From: Planctomycetota bacterium
GTDB taxonomy: Bacteria; Planctomycetota; Phycisphaerae; SM23-33
DNA: 34,023 nucleotides
NCBI GenBank assembly: GCA_030635145.1
Contig: DAOVZK010000021.1
Span: forward strand, 1-34,023
Direction of reading: 5' to 3'
Shown here: one piece after another, positions 25,008 through 32,670 of the stretch
How positions within the stretch are numbered: position 1 is the first letter of the stretch
How the letters are laid out: the number at the start of each line of letters is the position of its first letter
The notes under the pieces: model-generated
What the model was told of the DNA's origin: nothing
What the model saw: the letters and a program-made list of their open reading frames with translations, nothing else
The model's database searches: none
Translations under genes and position numbers: made by a program

Positions 25008-25136
25008 ATGACTACTGACACGAAACATCGCGGAACTCTGGCAAAGGCCCGACTTGGGCTTAGGGGAAGCTTTTCGTCCATACTGTCCGCAGCATCCACC
25101 GTGTCTGTAGTTGTAGTACTCGTCTCTGTTATCTAG
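25008..25136 (+). CDS. Val/Leu/Ile-rich leader peptide of the ilvBN operon (putative attenuator peptide)
   Basis: This 42-codon frame runs ATG to TAG and encodes a peptide ending STVSVVVVLVSVI. Of the last eleven residues, nine are Val, Leu or Ile, placed immediately before the stop. That is the hallmark of transcription-attenuation leaders such as IvbL and IlvL of enterobacteria, where stalling on scarce branched-chain aminoacyl-tRNA selects the RNA fold. It begins with MTT, is basic in its first half, and has no hydrophobic segment other than this run. It lies about 205 bases upstream of ilvB, directly after a strong promoter and directly before a foldable region. A tiny membrane protein is the main alternative. 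I infer a regulatory role; conservation would settle it. Confidence 0.65.
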   Translation: MTTDTKHRGTLAKARLGLRGSFSSILSAASTVSVVVVLVSVI

Positions 25137-25138
25137 GT

Positions 25139-25276
25139 CGCTGCGTGCGGGTTTAAGCGTAGCGGCCGAAACTTCTAAAGTCTCTCAAACCACCATGCCG
25201 GTAAAAGTGTGCTGAATTTGTACAGACACGAAAACTTATCGGCGAAAAACCTTGTGTTTTGGTGCGATTTGAGAGA
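25139..25276 (+). promoter_or_regulatory. Structured leader RNA between the leader peptide and ilvB (putative attenuator)
   Basis: Three pairings are visible. CGCTGCG/CGTAGCG (25139-25145 with 25158-25164, one G-U) forms a hairpin two bases after the leader stop codon. GTGTGCTG/CAGACAC (25207-25214 with 25223-25229, one bulge) forms a second. TCTCTCAAA + CACC (25181-25194) pairs with GGTG + TTTGAGAGA (25261-25276), closing a domain of about 95 bases around the second hairpin and a GCCG/CGGC stem. No U-tract follows, so a classical intrinsic terminator is not evident. Rho-dependent or translational control is possible. Confidence 0.45.
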
Positions 25277-25341
25277 TTCTATCAAAACAATTTAATATCA
25301 CGGCCCGCAACGATGGGTTGTAGGGAATGAGGAAATATGAA

Positions 25342-27060
25342 ATGACGAAAAAAACAAAAAAAGACGACACCAAGGCAACGAATTTTTCCGGGATGAGCGG
25401 AGCGAAAGTTTTTGAAAAAATGCTCCGGGACCAAGGCGTGGAAGTTTTGTTCGGATATCCCGGTGGCGTGCTGCTGCCGATATTCGACGAGCTTCACGAC
25501 TCGAAAATCAAGTTTATTTTGACCCGCCACGAGCAGGGTGCCTGCCATATGGCCGATGCCTACGCCCGCAGTACGGGCAAGACCGGCACTGTCATCGCCA
25601 CCAGCGGGCCTGGTGCGACTAACCTTATCACGGGGCTGGCGACTGCTAATATGGACTCGGTTCCGATGGTTGCGATTACCGGGCAGGTCAAATCTTCGCT
25701 GATCGGCAACGACGCTTTTCAGGAGGCCGACGTTACCGGCATTACTCGCCCGGTAACTAAGCACAACTTCCTCGTTAAGGACGTCAAGGATCTCGGGCGT
25801 ATCATCAAAGAGGCGTTTTACATTGCCAGTTCCGGCCGGCCGGGGCCGGTGCTTGTCGATATCCCCGTCGACGCAACAACCGCGTTGCTCGATGGCGAAC
25901 CGGATATGGAAATGGCCTTACCGGGTTACAAACCCCGTGGTGGTAAAGGCAACGAACGGCAAATTAAGCTGGCCGCCAAGGCGATAAACGATGCGGAACG
26001 CCCCGTGCTGTACGTCGGTGGTGGTGTGATCCTGTCCGGTGCGTCCGATGTCCTGCGAGAAGTGGCCATCAAGGGCAATATCCCCACGACGACCACGCTG
26101 ATGGGCCTTGGTGCGTTCGACGAATCGCACCCGCTGAGCCTGAAAATGCTGGGTATGCACGGTACTGCCTACGCCAACCACGCTGTTCAGGCCTGCGACT
26201 GTCTGATTTCCGTTGGCGCTCGGTTCGAAGACCGCGTTACCGGCGACCTGACGAAATTCGCACCGCACGCGAAGATTATCCATCTGGATATCGACCCGGC
26301 GAGCATTTCGAAAAACGTCATGGTCGACATTCCATTAGTCGGCGATGCCAAATGCATTCTCGAGCAGATGCTACCGCATATTAAGGATGGCAAACGCGAG
26401 GCGTGGATCAAGCAGATCGATGGTTGGAAGAAGAAATTTCCGCTGACGTACAAGGCGGAAGGAAAGATCAAACCGCAGGAAGTCTGCGAGATGCTCGGTA
26501 AGCTGACCGACCACGATGCGATTATTGCGACGGGCGTTGGGCAGCACCAGATGTGGACGGCCCAGTTTTACGGATGGAAGAAACCGCGGCAGATCATTAC
26601 GTCGGGCGGTTTGGGCACGATGGGATTCGGCGTCCCTGCCGCCATCGGCGCGCAGTTCGGTAACCCCGACAAACTGGTCGTTGATATCGACGGTGACGGT
26701 AGTTTCTCGATGACGATGGTCGAAATTATCACATCCGTCCAGAACAACCTGCCCACGAAGTTTATCGTGTTGGATAACGATTATCTCGGCATGGTTCGCC
26801 AGTGGCAGCAGCTGTTCTACAACAAACGCTACAGTGCCACGCCTCACAAGTGTCCCGATTTTACCCTGATTGCCAAGGGTTTCGGGGCAGAGGCACGTAC
26901 GGTTACCGACCGTAGCGAACTGGAAGACGCAATGAAGGAAATGATCAATTCCAAGGGCACGTATGTGCTGCACGTTCGCGTCGAGCCGGAAGAAAACGTC
27001 TTCCCGATGGTGGCGGCTGGTAAAGCCCTTGACGATATGATCCATGGTGAACTTATCTGA
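25342..27060 (+). CDS. ilvB: Acetolactate synthase large (catalytic) subunit
   Basis: This ThDP- and FAD-dependent enzyme condenses pyruvate with pyruvate or 2-ketobutyrate, the first common step of Val, Leu and Ile synthesis. The 572-residue product shows FGYPGGVLLPIFDEL and RHEQGACHMADAYAR (catalytic Glu64). ThDP-binding GDGSF (about 451-455) is followed by NDYLGMVRQWQ. The length is normal. The frame also opens at ATG 25327, but that start has no usable ribosome binding site, while ATG 25342 has GAGG nine bases upstream. ilvN follows 118 bp later, separated by a partial cassette repeat. The leader peptide and promoter upstream suggest control by branched-chain amino acid supply. Confidence 0.94.
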   Translation: MTKKTKKDDTKATNFSGMSGAKVFEKMLRDQGVEVLFGYPGGVLLPIFDELHDSKIKFILTRHEQGACHMADAYARSTGKTGTVIATSGPGATNLITGLATANMDSVPMVAITGQVKSSLIGNDAFQEADVTGITRPVTKHNFLVKDVKDLGRIIKEAFYIASSGRPGPVLVDIPVDATTALLDGEPDMEMALPGYKPRGGKGNERQIKLAAKAINDAERPVLYVGGGVILSGASDVLREVAIKGNIPTTTTLMGLGAFDESHPLSLKMLGMHGTAYANHAVQACDCLISVGARFEDRVTGDLTKFAPHAKIIHLDIDPASISKNVMVDIPLVGDAKCILEQMLPHIKDGKREAWIKQIDGWKKKFPLTYKAEGKIKPQEVCEMLGKLTDHDAIIATGVGQHQMWTAQFYGWKKPRQIITSGGLGTMGFGVPAAIGAQFGNPDKLVVDIDGDGSFSMTMVEIITSVQNNLPTKFIVLDNDYLGMVRQWQQLFYNKRYSATPHKCPDFTLIAKGFGAEARTVTDRSELEDAMKEMINSKGTYVLHVRVEPEENVFPMVAAGKALDDMIHGELI

Positions 27061-27090
27061 CTCTGTCAGCGAGCGAAGGAGTTTTTAACT

Positions 27091-27167
27091 ATCCTGTCAC
27101 CCTGACAAAAAAAGAGATATTGGTTGGATTGATATAAAAAATATGAAAAAAGCTGTGAACGCTTTAC
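27091..27167 (+). repeat. 220-bp intergenic cassette repeat, right-hand fragment, copy E (ilvB|ilvN)
   Basis: Only the right part of the cassette is present and it is degenerate. ATCCTGTCACCCTGACAAAA corresponds to ATCCTGTAATCCTGTCAAAA, then AAAGAGATAT, and finally GTGAACGCTTTAC 11 bases before the ilvN ATG. The left half with the promoter-like hexamers is absent. Confidence 0.65.
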
Positions 27168-27178
27168 GGAGATAAAAA

Positions 27179-27682
27179 ATGAAACACGTTATTAGCGCGA
27201 TTGTTCAAAATGAATCGGGAGTTTTGGCTCACGTTGCGGGTATGTTCGCAGCCCGCGGATACAACATCGACTCATTGGTCGTTGGACGAACGGAAGACGA
27301 GCGTTTTTCGCGGATGACCATTGTTGTCATCGGCGACGACCGGATTTTAGAGCAGGTTCGCAAACAGCTGGAAAAACTTATCACTGTTGTTCGCGTGCGA
27401 GATTTTCTCGGGGCGGACTGCCTTTTGCGCGACTTGATGCTGATCAGGGTTCACGCACTCCCCGACAAACGCACCGAAATTACGTCTTTGGTGGACTTGT
27501 TCCGCGGGCGTGTTGTCGATGTCAGCAAAAGCAGCATAATGGTTGAACTTGCCGGCACCGAAGAAAAGCTCGAAGCCTTTATCGACTTGGTTCGACCTTA
27601 CGGAATCCGCGAACTGGCCCGCACCGGCGTCATCGCCATGCAGCGAGGCCAGACGACAACCAGCGACAACGAAGAAAAGTGA
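27179..27682 (+). CDS. ilvN: Acetolactate synthase small (regulatory) subunit
   Basis: This 167-residue regulatory subunit activates IlvB and confers feedback inhibition by valine. An N-terminal ACT domain (about 3-75) starts MKHVISAIVQNESGVLAHVAGMF. It keeps Gly14 and Asn29, positions at which changes in E. coli IlvH give valine resistance, so valine sensing is probably intact. The C-terminal domain (about 80-160) contains LMLIRVHALPDKRTEI and IRELARTGVIAMQRG. GGAG seven bases upstream supports the start. Two tandem terminators follow, ending the operon. Confidence 0.93.
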   Translation: MKHVISAIVQNESGVLAHVAGMFAARGYNIDSLVVGRTEDERFSRMTIVVIGDDRILEQVRKQLEKLITVVRVRDFLGADCLLRDLMLIRVHALPDKRTEITSLVDLFRGRVVDVSKSSIMVELAGTEEKLEAFIDLVRPYGIRELARTGVIAMQRGQTTTSDNEEK

Positions 27683-27710
27683 ACGAATTAGAGACTAGGG
27701 ATTAGGCACT

Positions 27711-27751
27711 AGGCAATAGTTACTATTCCCTAATCACTATTGCCTGTTTTT
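27711..27751 (+). terminator. Intrinsic terminator 1 after ilvN
   Basis: AGGCAATAGT (27711-27720) pairs perfectly with ACTATTGCCT (27736-27745), a 10-bp stem with a 15-base loop, followed by G and five T residues. It lies 28 bases after the ilvN stop. Confidence 0.75.
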
Positions 27752-27754
27752 CAA

Positions 27755-27792
27755 CAGCACATCCGCCATTTGGTAGATGTGCTGTTTTTTTT
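27755..27792 (+). terminator. Intrinsic terminator 2 after ilvN (strong)
   Basis: CAGCACATC (27755-27763) pairs perfectly with GATGTGCTG (27776-27784) and is followed directly by eight T residues. This is the strongest intrinsic terminator in the window, and it insulates ilvBN from the hydrolase gene. Confidence 0.88.
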
Positions 27793-27869
27793 AAGATTTA
27801 CAGGTACTATTCACCGATTTATTTGTATAAATGGTACAGGCGAACGTTAACCACTTTGGAGAGACGAAC

Positions 27870-28676
27870 ATGAGAATGATGAAAATTGTTAAAAAAAAGA
27901 TCGTATTGGCGTCGTTGGTATTGTCGGTGGTGGTTTTGTGCGCGGTTGTAGCACATTCTCAGAGCAGCACCGCACCTGCCAAGCCAGAAAAGATCATAAC
28001 CGGAAAAATGACCCCGCAGAAGATTCAGAAACAGCTTACGATTCCGGTGAAGGGCCAGTATCTGTTGTATTTGCCCGAAAATTACGGCCAGCCGGGTAAG
28101 GTCTATCCGCTGATTCTGTTTTTGCACGGATCGGGAGAATGCGGGACGAATCTGGATCGCGTCAAAAAGGTCGGCCTACCGAGGTTCGCTCCTTTGCGTA
28201 AGAATTTTCCGTTTATCGTGCTCGCCCCGCAGTGCCCCAAGAATGAGTGGTGGACAGATTCCAGAATGATTATTCGCGTAATGGCCATGCTGGACGAAGT
28301 TTCTGTAAAGTACATGGTAGATCCCCGCCGCATCTACGTTACCGGGTTGAGCATGGGCGGATTCGGAACATGGGCATTGCTGGAGCAGTTTCCCAAGATA
28401 TTTGCAGCAGCTGCGCCGGTTTGCGGTAGCGGTGGGAACCCGTATCTTGCCGGCCGCATGAGAAACGTGCCAATAAGGATTTATCACGGCGGAAAGGACA
28501 GGAAGGTCTCGATTCTTAACGCCCGAGAGATGGACAATGCGTTGAGAGGGGTCGGGGGCAATGTGAAGCTGATCATTTACCCGAAGATGGGGCATAATAT
28601 CTGGGACAAGGTCTACACCAGCGACGATTTCTACAATTGGCTGCTGCAGCAGCGGAAAAAGTCACTCAAGAGATAG
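27870..28676 (+). CDS. Secreted alpha/beta-hydrolase, esterase/PHB-depolymerase-like
   Basis: This 268-residue protein has a clear signal peptide: MRMMKIVKKK, then a hydrophobic core ending near VVAHSQ. A single-domain alpha/beta hydrolase of the putative-esterase/dienelactone-hydrolase-like group follows. Evidence is the oxyanion region LILFLHGSGECG, nucleophile elbow GLSMGGFGTW (Ser in GLSMG), acid in YHGGKDRKVSI, and catalytic His in KMGHNIWD. Similar proteins in Planctomycetota are often annotated as phospholipase/carboxylesterase or feruloyl-esterase-like. The real substrate is unknown. An earlier in-frame ATG at 27831 lacks a ribosome binding site. ATG 27870 has GGAGAG six bases upstream and starts the signal peptide. 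Confidence 0.85.
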   Translation: MRMMKIVKKKIVLASLVLSVVVLCAVVAHSQSSTAPAKPEKIITGKMTPQKIQKQLTIPVKGQYLLYLPENYGQPGKVYPLILFLHGSGECGTNLDRVKKVGLPRFAPLRKNFPFIVLAPQCPKNEWWTDSRMIIRVMAMLDEVSVKYMVDPRRIYVTGLSMGGFGTWALLEQFPKIFAAAAPVCGSGGNPYLAGRMRNVPIRIYHGGKDRKVSILNAREMDNALRGVGGNVKLIIYPKMGHNIWDKVYTSDDFYNWLLQQRKKSLKR

Positions 28677-28735
28677 GAAAGTTACGGCAGGGGAGCGCAC
28701 AAAATCCTGTATTAGCAGAAACGCTTTGAATTGCA

Positions 28736-28813
28736 TGTCATTGCGAGGAGCGCAGCGACGTGGCAATCTAAATCTATGAGAATTGAGATTGCTTCGCTTC
28801 GCTCGCAATGACA
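28736..28813. repeat. Palindromic repeat, short form (TGTCATTGCGAG family)
   Basis: This complete 78-bp copy has TGTCATTGCGAG and CTCGCAATGACA ends. Its inner order is the reverse complement of the copy at 4208-4285 (CGCAGCGACGTGGCAATCTA first), so it is inserted in the opposite orientation. It lies between the convergent hydrolase and sigma-54 activator genes. The flanks hold AT-rich low-complexity sequence but no gene. Confidence 0.85.
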
Positions 28814-28947
28814 GGCTAAAGTTATGTTTGCAACAGGGCAATAATTTTCAATTCTCAATTTCGCTTCGCGGCGCAAGCGTCCCATTTCAAATTTACAATT
28901 GGAATTCGTAAATTAGAAATTGCCAATTGCTCTAACCGGCCTGGTTT

Positions 28948-30009
28948 TTATCCCAGCCCGTACTGCTTTAGCTTTCGCAAGAGCGTTGTGCGGTGGATAT
29001 TGAGAAGTTTGGCAGCCGCCGAGCGATTGTTTCCCGTTTGCGACAAGGCAGACTTGATTGCGTCGAATTCTGCGTCGGCAAGCGAGGTTATGTCGGGAGC
29101 GGTTGCTCCCATTCGATCCTGCGGTACGCCGATTGTGCTTTTGGCGCAGCTCTGCGGGACTTCCTGCCCTACGTAAGTCGGTGACTCGTTAAAGTATTGG
29201 TCGTCCCAGATGTCGCTCGTGGGCGGAACCGGGGGAAGATTCGCCGCGTATAGGCGTTCAATCCAGCAGCACAGTTCCCTGACATTTCCCGGCCAGGGGT
29301 AGGCTACGAGTTTATCACGAATCTCGGGTGGTAACCCGCGGAATTCCATGCCGTATTCGCGTGCGTAATGAACGAGGTAGTAGTCCAGCAGCAGTTCAAT
29401 ATCTTCAGGCCGCCGGCGTAGCGGGGGAACCTGAATGCGAACCACGTTAAGCCGATGATATAAGTCGCGGCGGAATTTTCCTTCGACTACAGCTTTGGCG
29501 AGTGATCGGTTGGTGGCGGCGATGAATCGGATGTTGGCTTTTATGGCGCTGGTACCACCGACGGGGGTGATTTCCTTTTCCTGCAGTAATCGCAGCAGCT
29601 TGGGCTGAAGATGCAACGCCAGCTCGCCGATTTCGTCCAGAAACAGTGTTCCGCCCTCCGCTGCCCGTACCATACCGAGCGTATCTACCGAAGCGCCAGT
29701 AAACGACCCTTTGACGTGGCCGTAAAATTGGCTCTCAAATAAAGTCTCGCTAACTGCGGGGCAGTTAACGGGTATGAAAGGATCACCTGATCGAGATGAA
29801 CGCTTGTGAATTCGCTTGGCGATAAGTTCTTTACCTGTACCTGATTCGCCCTCGAGCAAAACAATACAATCGTTAGTCGCCACAGCGTCAACGACGTTAA
29901 GGAGTTGCTTGAACAAAACGCTTTCACCGAGCAAATCCAGCCCCGAATCGCCTTCTGCATGAGCCTGTAAATCACGATTCCCTGCCAACTTTTCTCCTCC
30001 AGTTGCCAT
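28948..30009 (-). CDS. Sigma-54-dependent transcriptional activator without receiver domain
   Basis: This enhancer-binding protein has an AAA+ domain with Walker A GESGTGKE (positions 54-61 from this start). The sigma-54 contact loop is GSFTGA (a GAFTGA variant with Ser second) and Walker B is [24 protein letters not shown] and [10 protein letters not shown] also match the family. A Fis-type helix-turn-helix ends the protein ([20 protein letters not shown]). Only about 20 residues precede the AAA+ domain, so there is no receiver, GAF or PAS sensor, and activity must be set by expression or a partner. The frame extends to ATG 30120, but ATG 30009 has AAAAGG five bases upstream and is preferred (353 residues). 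It is divergent from the histidine kinase gene. Confidence 0.9.
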   Translation of the reverse strand: MATGGEKLAGNRDLQAHAEGDSGLDLLGESVLFKQLLNVVDAVATNDCIVLLEGESGTGKELIAKRIHKRSSRSGDPFIPVNCPAVSETLFESQFYGHVKGSFTGASVDTLGMVRAAEGGTLFLDEIGELALHLQPKLLRLLQEKEITPVGGTSAIKANIRFIAATNRSLAKAVVEGKFRRDLYHRLNVVRIQVPPLRRRPEDIELLLDYYLVHYAREYGMEFRGLPPEIRDKLVAYPWPGNVRELCCWIERLYAANLPPVPPTSDIWDDQYFNESPTYVGQEVPQSCAKSTIGVPQDRMGATAPDITSLADAEFDAIKSALSQTGNNRSAAAKLLNIHRTTLLRKLKQYGLG

Positions 30010-30553
30010 AATCGCCTTTTCACTTTCTGTTTGAGCTAGAGCAATTCGAGCTTGATATGCCGTAATCCACGCCAGCTGCGGTATCCTTACCAAAGCATAG
30101 CTACGGCATTTCAATCTCAAAAAGCCCTATGTTGTCCAACGAAACACGTTCGTACGCGAGCACGTACACAGTCCTCAAAACAGAACTTCCGCGAAGTGTT
30201 TCATTATTTCGAGCCAAAGTAGTGAACCCCCTGAGCACGGGGATTTTTCACAGAATCATTTATAACCTGATTTTTGAAAAATTCAACTAAAAACCCTAAG
30301 GGAATGGCGGTTAAGTTTCTTTTTTTTGGTGACAATCGAAACAGGTTGTTTTTGCCAAAACCCTAAGTGGTTACTGACAAAAGACTTCTGGGAGTAGATT
30401 TTTAAATCTTAAAAAATTGCCAACAGGCGACATGTTTTCTCCCAAAACTATGATTTCTTACGAAACTACCCCCCCAAAAAATCCGAAGAATTGATTATAG
30501 CTGTCTAATAATGTAAAAATTTTCCAATTTACTGTCTACCGAGGGAATATGTT
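30010..30553. other. Divergent regulatory region between sigma-54 activator and histidine kinase
   Basis: This 544-bp gap contains no credible gene. Visible are a GTACG/CGTAC hairpin near 30150-30170 and a CCCC/GGGG hairpin followed by ATTTTT near 30227-30247. The octamer ACCCTAAG occurs twice on the plus strand (30293-30300 and 30360-30367). A perfect palindrome AGATTT-TT-AAATCT lies at 30396-30409. The rest is AT-rich. Promoters for both genes must lie here, but I could not define -35/-10 or -24/-12 boxes with confidence. Confidence 0.5.
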
Positions 30554-32164
30554 ATGAGTAATGAGTCTTCCGCAAGTGAGAAAATTAACGGTCGCCCCCA
30601 AACACCCCGCCGCTGGTATGCCCTTGGGCTACAGACTAAAGGTGCCCTTATCATTTTCTACATCGTAATTGGTGTAGTACTCGCCGGGGGTGGATTTTAC
30701 TACCGCGCGGTGGGAAAAGTGGTAAAAAATATCGGCATAGAACATGCGATCCATCAGGGGAAAGCTCTTGGGCTTGCATCTGAGGGTTACCTCAAGTTAC
30801 CACCCCAGCAGCGAGCGGCGGCACTTGGTGCATTGACGCGGGATCTGCAGAAGTGCGACAGTATTCCTATTCCTTACGTTGCTATCACCGACGCTGAGGG
30901 AAAGGTCATTTCCTCGGCCGGGATCGATACGGCTAACAACGAGTGGTCAAGGGTGGCGGTCTTTCCCGTTGCTTCCTCCATCGCCGAACAATACGGTGAA
31001 AATTATCTCGTTATCGCGCGGCCGGTATTGTCGGCGGGTCAGGACGGCAAGGCCGGTGGAGTTATAGGCGGGATAAGGTTGGTTGTAGATATTTCGGGGA
31101 GCAATACAATTCTCAGCAGTGCCAAACGTGGTATTTTGCTTACGGGTTGTGCGATTGTATTTTTCGCGATTTCGTTGGGATACATTCTGGTGTGGCAGTT
31201 CATGGTTAAACCGATTCGCAGTTTGGTAGACACTACCAATCAGTTTGCGGGTGGTAATTACGACGCCCGCAGCAACGTAAAACGCAGCGACGAAACCGGC
31301 GAATTGGCCGGTGCGTTTAACGAGATGGCCTCGCAGGTAGGGGCCATGCAAAAACGATTGGTCGAGCATAACGCCGAACTCGAAACCAAGGTAGATGAAC
31401 GTACGCACGAACTTCAAAACACCAACGATCAGCTTGTCGATGCGATGCGCGATAAGGAACAGTTTTTACGAGCCGTCAGCCATGACCTAAACGCCCCGCT
31501 TCGAAACATTGGCGGAATGGCGACGGTTATCAAGATGAAGTGGGGCGGAGTGCTACCAGAGGAAGTTGTCACCCGTCTGGGACGCATTCAGAGCAACGTC
31601 GAGATGCAGAGTTCGATGCTGGACGAGCTGCTTGAGCTCAGTAGGATCAATTCTCAGAAGGGCAAACGCCAAACCGTCGACGTCGCCGAAATGATAGATG
31701 CACTCAAGGGTGCATTTGAGTTTGAGTTGCAGAATCGCAACATAGAATTCAAAGTTGACGGCCAGCTCCCGAGTTTGTGCGTGGAGTCTAACCGGCTGCG
31801 GCAGGTGTTGCAGAACTTGATCGACAATGCCATCAAGTACATGCATCGCGAAACCGGCGGCAAAATTACGGTAAGTTACCGCGTAGTCGACGGTCAGCAT
31901 GAATTCAAAGTTAGCGACAACGGGTCGGGTATACCGGTTGACAAGCAGGATCAGATATTCTGCGTATTTCGTCGCGGCGATGCAGCCTCGACGAAGGATG
32001 TCGGGGGTAAAGGCGTAGGATTGGCCGTCGTTCGGTCAATCGTGATGAACTACGGCGGAAGAATATGGGTAGAATCGACGCCCGGTGAAGGGGCAAGCTT
32101 TATCTTCACATTAGCCCAAGAGGCTACCCAACCGACCCAACAGAAGGAGGTGCTTTGTGTTTAA
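30554..32164 (+). CDS. Sensor histidine kinase with HAMP domain
   Basis: This 536-residue membrane kinase has transmembrane segments near 30-48 and 194-214 flanking an extracytoplasmic sensor of about 145 residues with a Cache/PAS-like pattern (IPYVAITDAEGKVISSAG). A HAMP domain (about 215-270) and a coiled coil follow. The HisKA box is FLRAVSHDLNAPLRNIGG, with phospho-accepting His310. The catalytic domain has N box NLIDNAIKY (421-429), G1 DNGSGIP (455-461) and G2 GGKGVGLAVV (484-493). GAGGG nine bases upstream supports the start. Its stop overlaps the following response regulator by eight bases. The signal is unknown. Confidence 0.92.
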   Translation: MSNESSASEKINGRPQTPRRWYALGLQTKGALIIFYIVIGVVLAGGGFYYRAVGKVVKNIGIEHAIHQGKALGLASEGYLKLPPQQRAAALGALTRDLQKCDSIPIPYVAITDAEGKVISSAGIDTANNEWSRVAVFPVASSIAEQYGENYLVIARPVLSAGQDGKAGGVIGGIRLVVDISGSNTILSSAKRGILLTGCAIVFFAISLGYILVWQFMVKPIRSLVDTTNQFAGGNYDARSNVKRSDETGELAGAFNEMASQVGAMQKRLVEHNAELETKVDERTHELQNTNDQLVDAMRDKEQFLRAVSHDLNAPLRNIGGMATVIKMKWGGVLPEEVVTRLGRIQSNVEMQSSMLDELLELSRINSQKGKRQTVDVAEMIDALKGAFEFELQNRNIEFKVDGQLPSLCVESNRLRQVLQNLIDNAIKYMHRETGGKITVSYRVVDGQHEFKVSDNGSGIPVDKQDQIFCVFRRGDAASTKDVGGKGVGLAVVRSIVMNYGGRIWVESTPGEGASFIFTLAQEATQPTQQKEVLCV

Positions 32165-32573
32165 GACCGCAACCGAAAAACAGATGTCCGTTTTGCTGAT
32201 TGACGACGACAGCGATTACCGATGGTTAATCAGCGATGCCATGAACATGACGGGTATGGAGTGCAGCTTTAAGGAATCCCAAAGGGCATATGAGGGACTG
32301 GCGATGCTGAAAAACTCCAACCCCAAAGAATTGCCCGACATGATTCTTGTAGATATCGAAATGCCCGGAATGACCGGGATCGAGTTTCTGGAAGAGGTGA
32401 AAAAAGAACCGACCTTGCGAGGTATTACGACGATTATTGTATCGGGAGTGAAAATGCGCAGAGAACAACGCGACGAACTCCTGCAAAAAGGCGCCGCCGG
32501 TGTCGTTCTCAAAACGCCCGATATCTACGAAATGACGCGACGCTTAAAAGAAGCTGTGGATCGGGCGGCGTAA
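32157..32573 (+). CDS. Single-domain response regulator
   Basis: This 138-residue protein is a lone receiver domain. It has an acidic pocket (LLIDDDSDY, Asp16-18) and phospho-acceptor Asp66 in LVDIEMPGMTG. Switch Ser96 and Lys119 (VVLKTPD) complete the active site. There is no output domain. The GTG start is certain: a perfect AAGGAGG lies six bases upstream inside the kinase gene, and the frames overlap by eight bases. It probably takes phosphate from the upstream kinase and acts by protein contact, possibly on the downstream cyclase or pilus motors. That target is inferred. Confidence 0.9.
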   Translation: MFKTATEKQMSVLLIDDDSDYRWLISDAMNMTGMECSFKESQRAYEGLAMLKNSNPKELPDMILVDIEMPGMTGIEFLEEVKKEPTLRGITTIIVSGVKMRREQRDELLQKGAAGVVLKTPDIYEMTRRLKEAVDRAA

Positions 32574-32670
32574 CGCGCTTGGTCCTGTAGGATCTGGATA
32601 GTTTACAACGGGTGCAGATGTTGTTGATGTTATTTTTGTTTGGCTTGTCTGACACGGAAAATGAAGTGAT

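Noticed and set aside
30227-30247. Intrinsic terminator in the divergent regulatory region
   Set aside because: The CCCC/GGGG hairpin with ATTTTT looks terminator-like, but no plus-strand gene lies upstream to terminate. It was left as a noted structure only.
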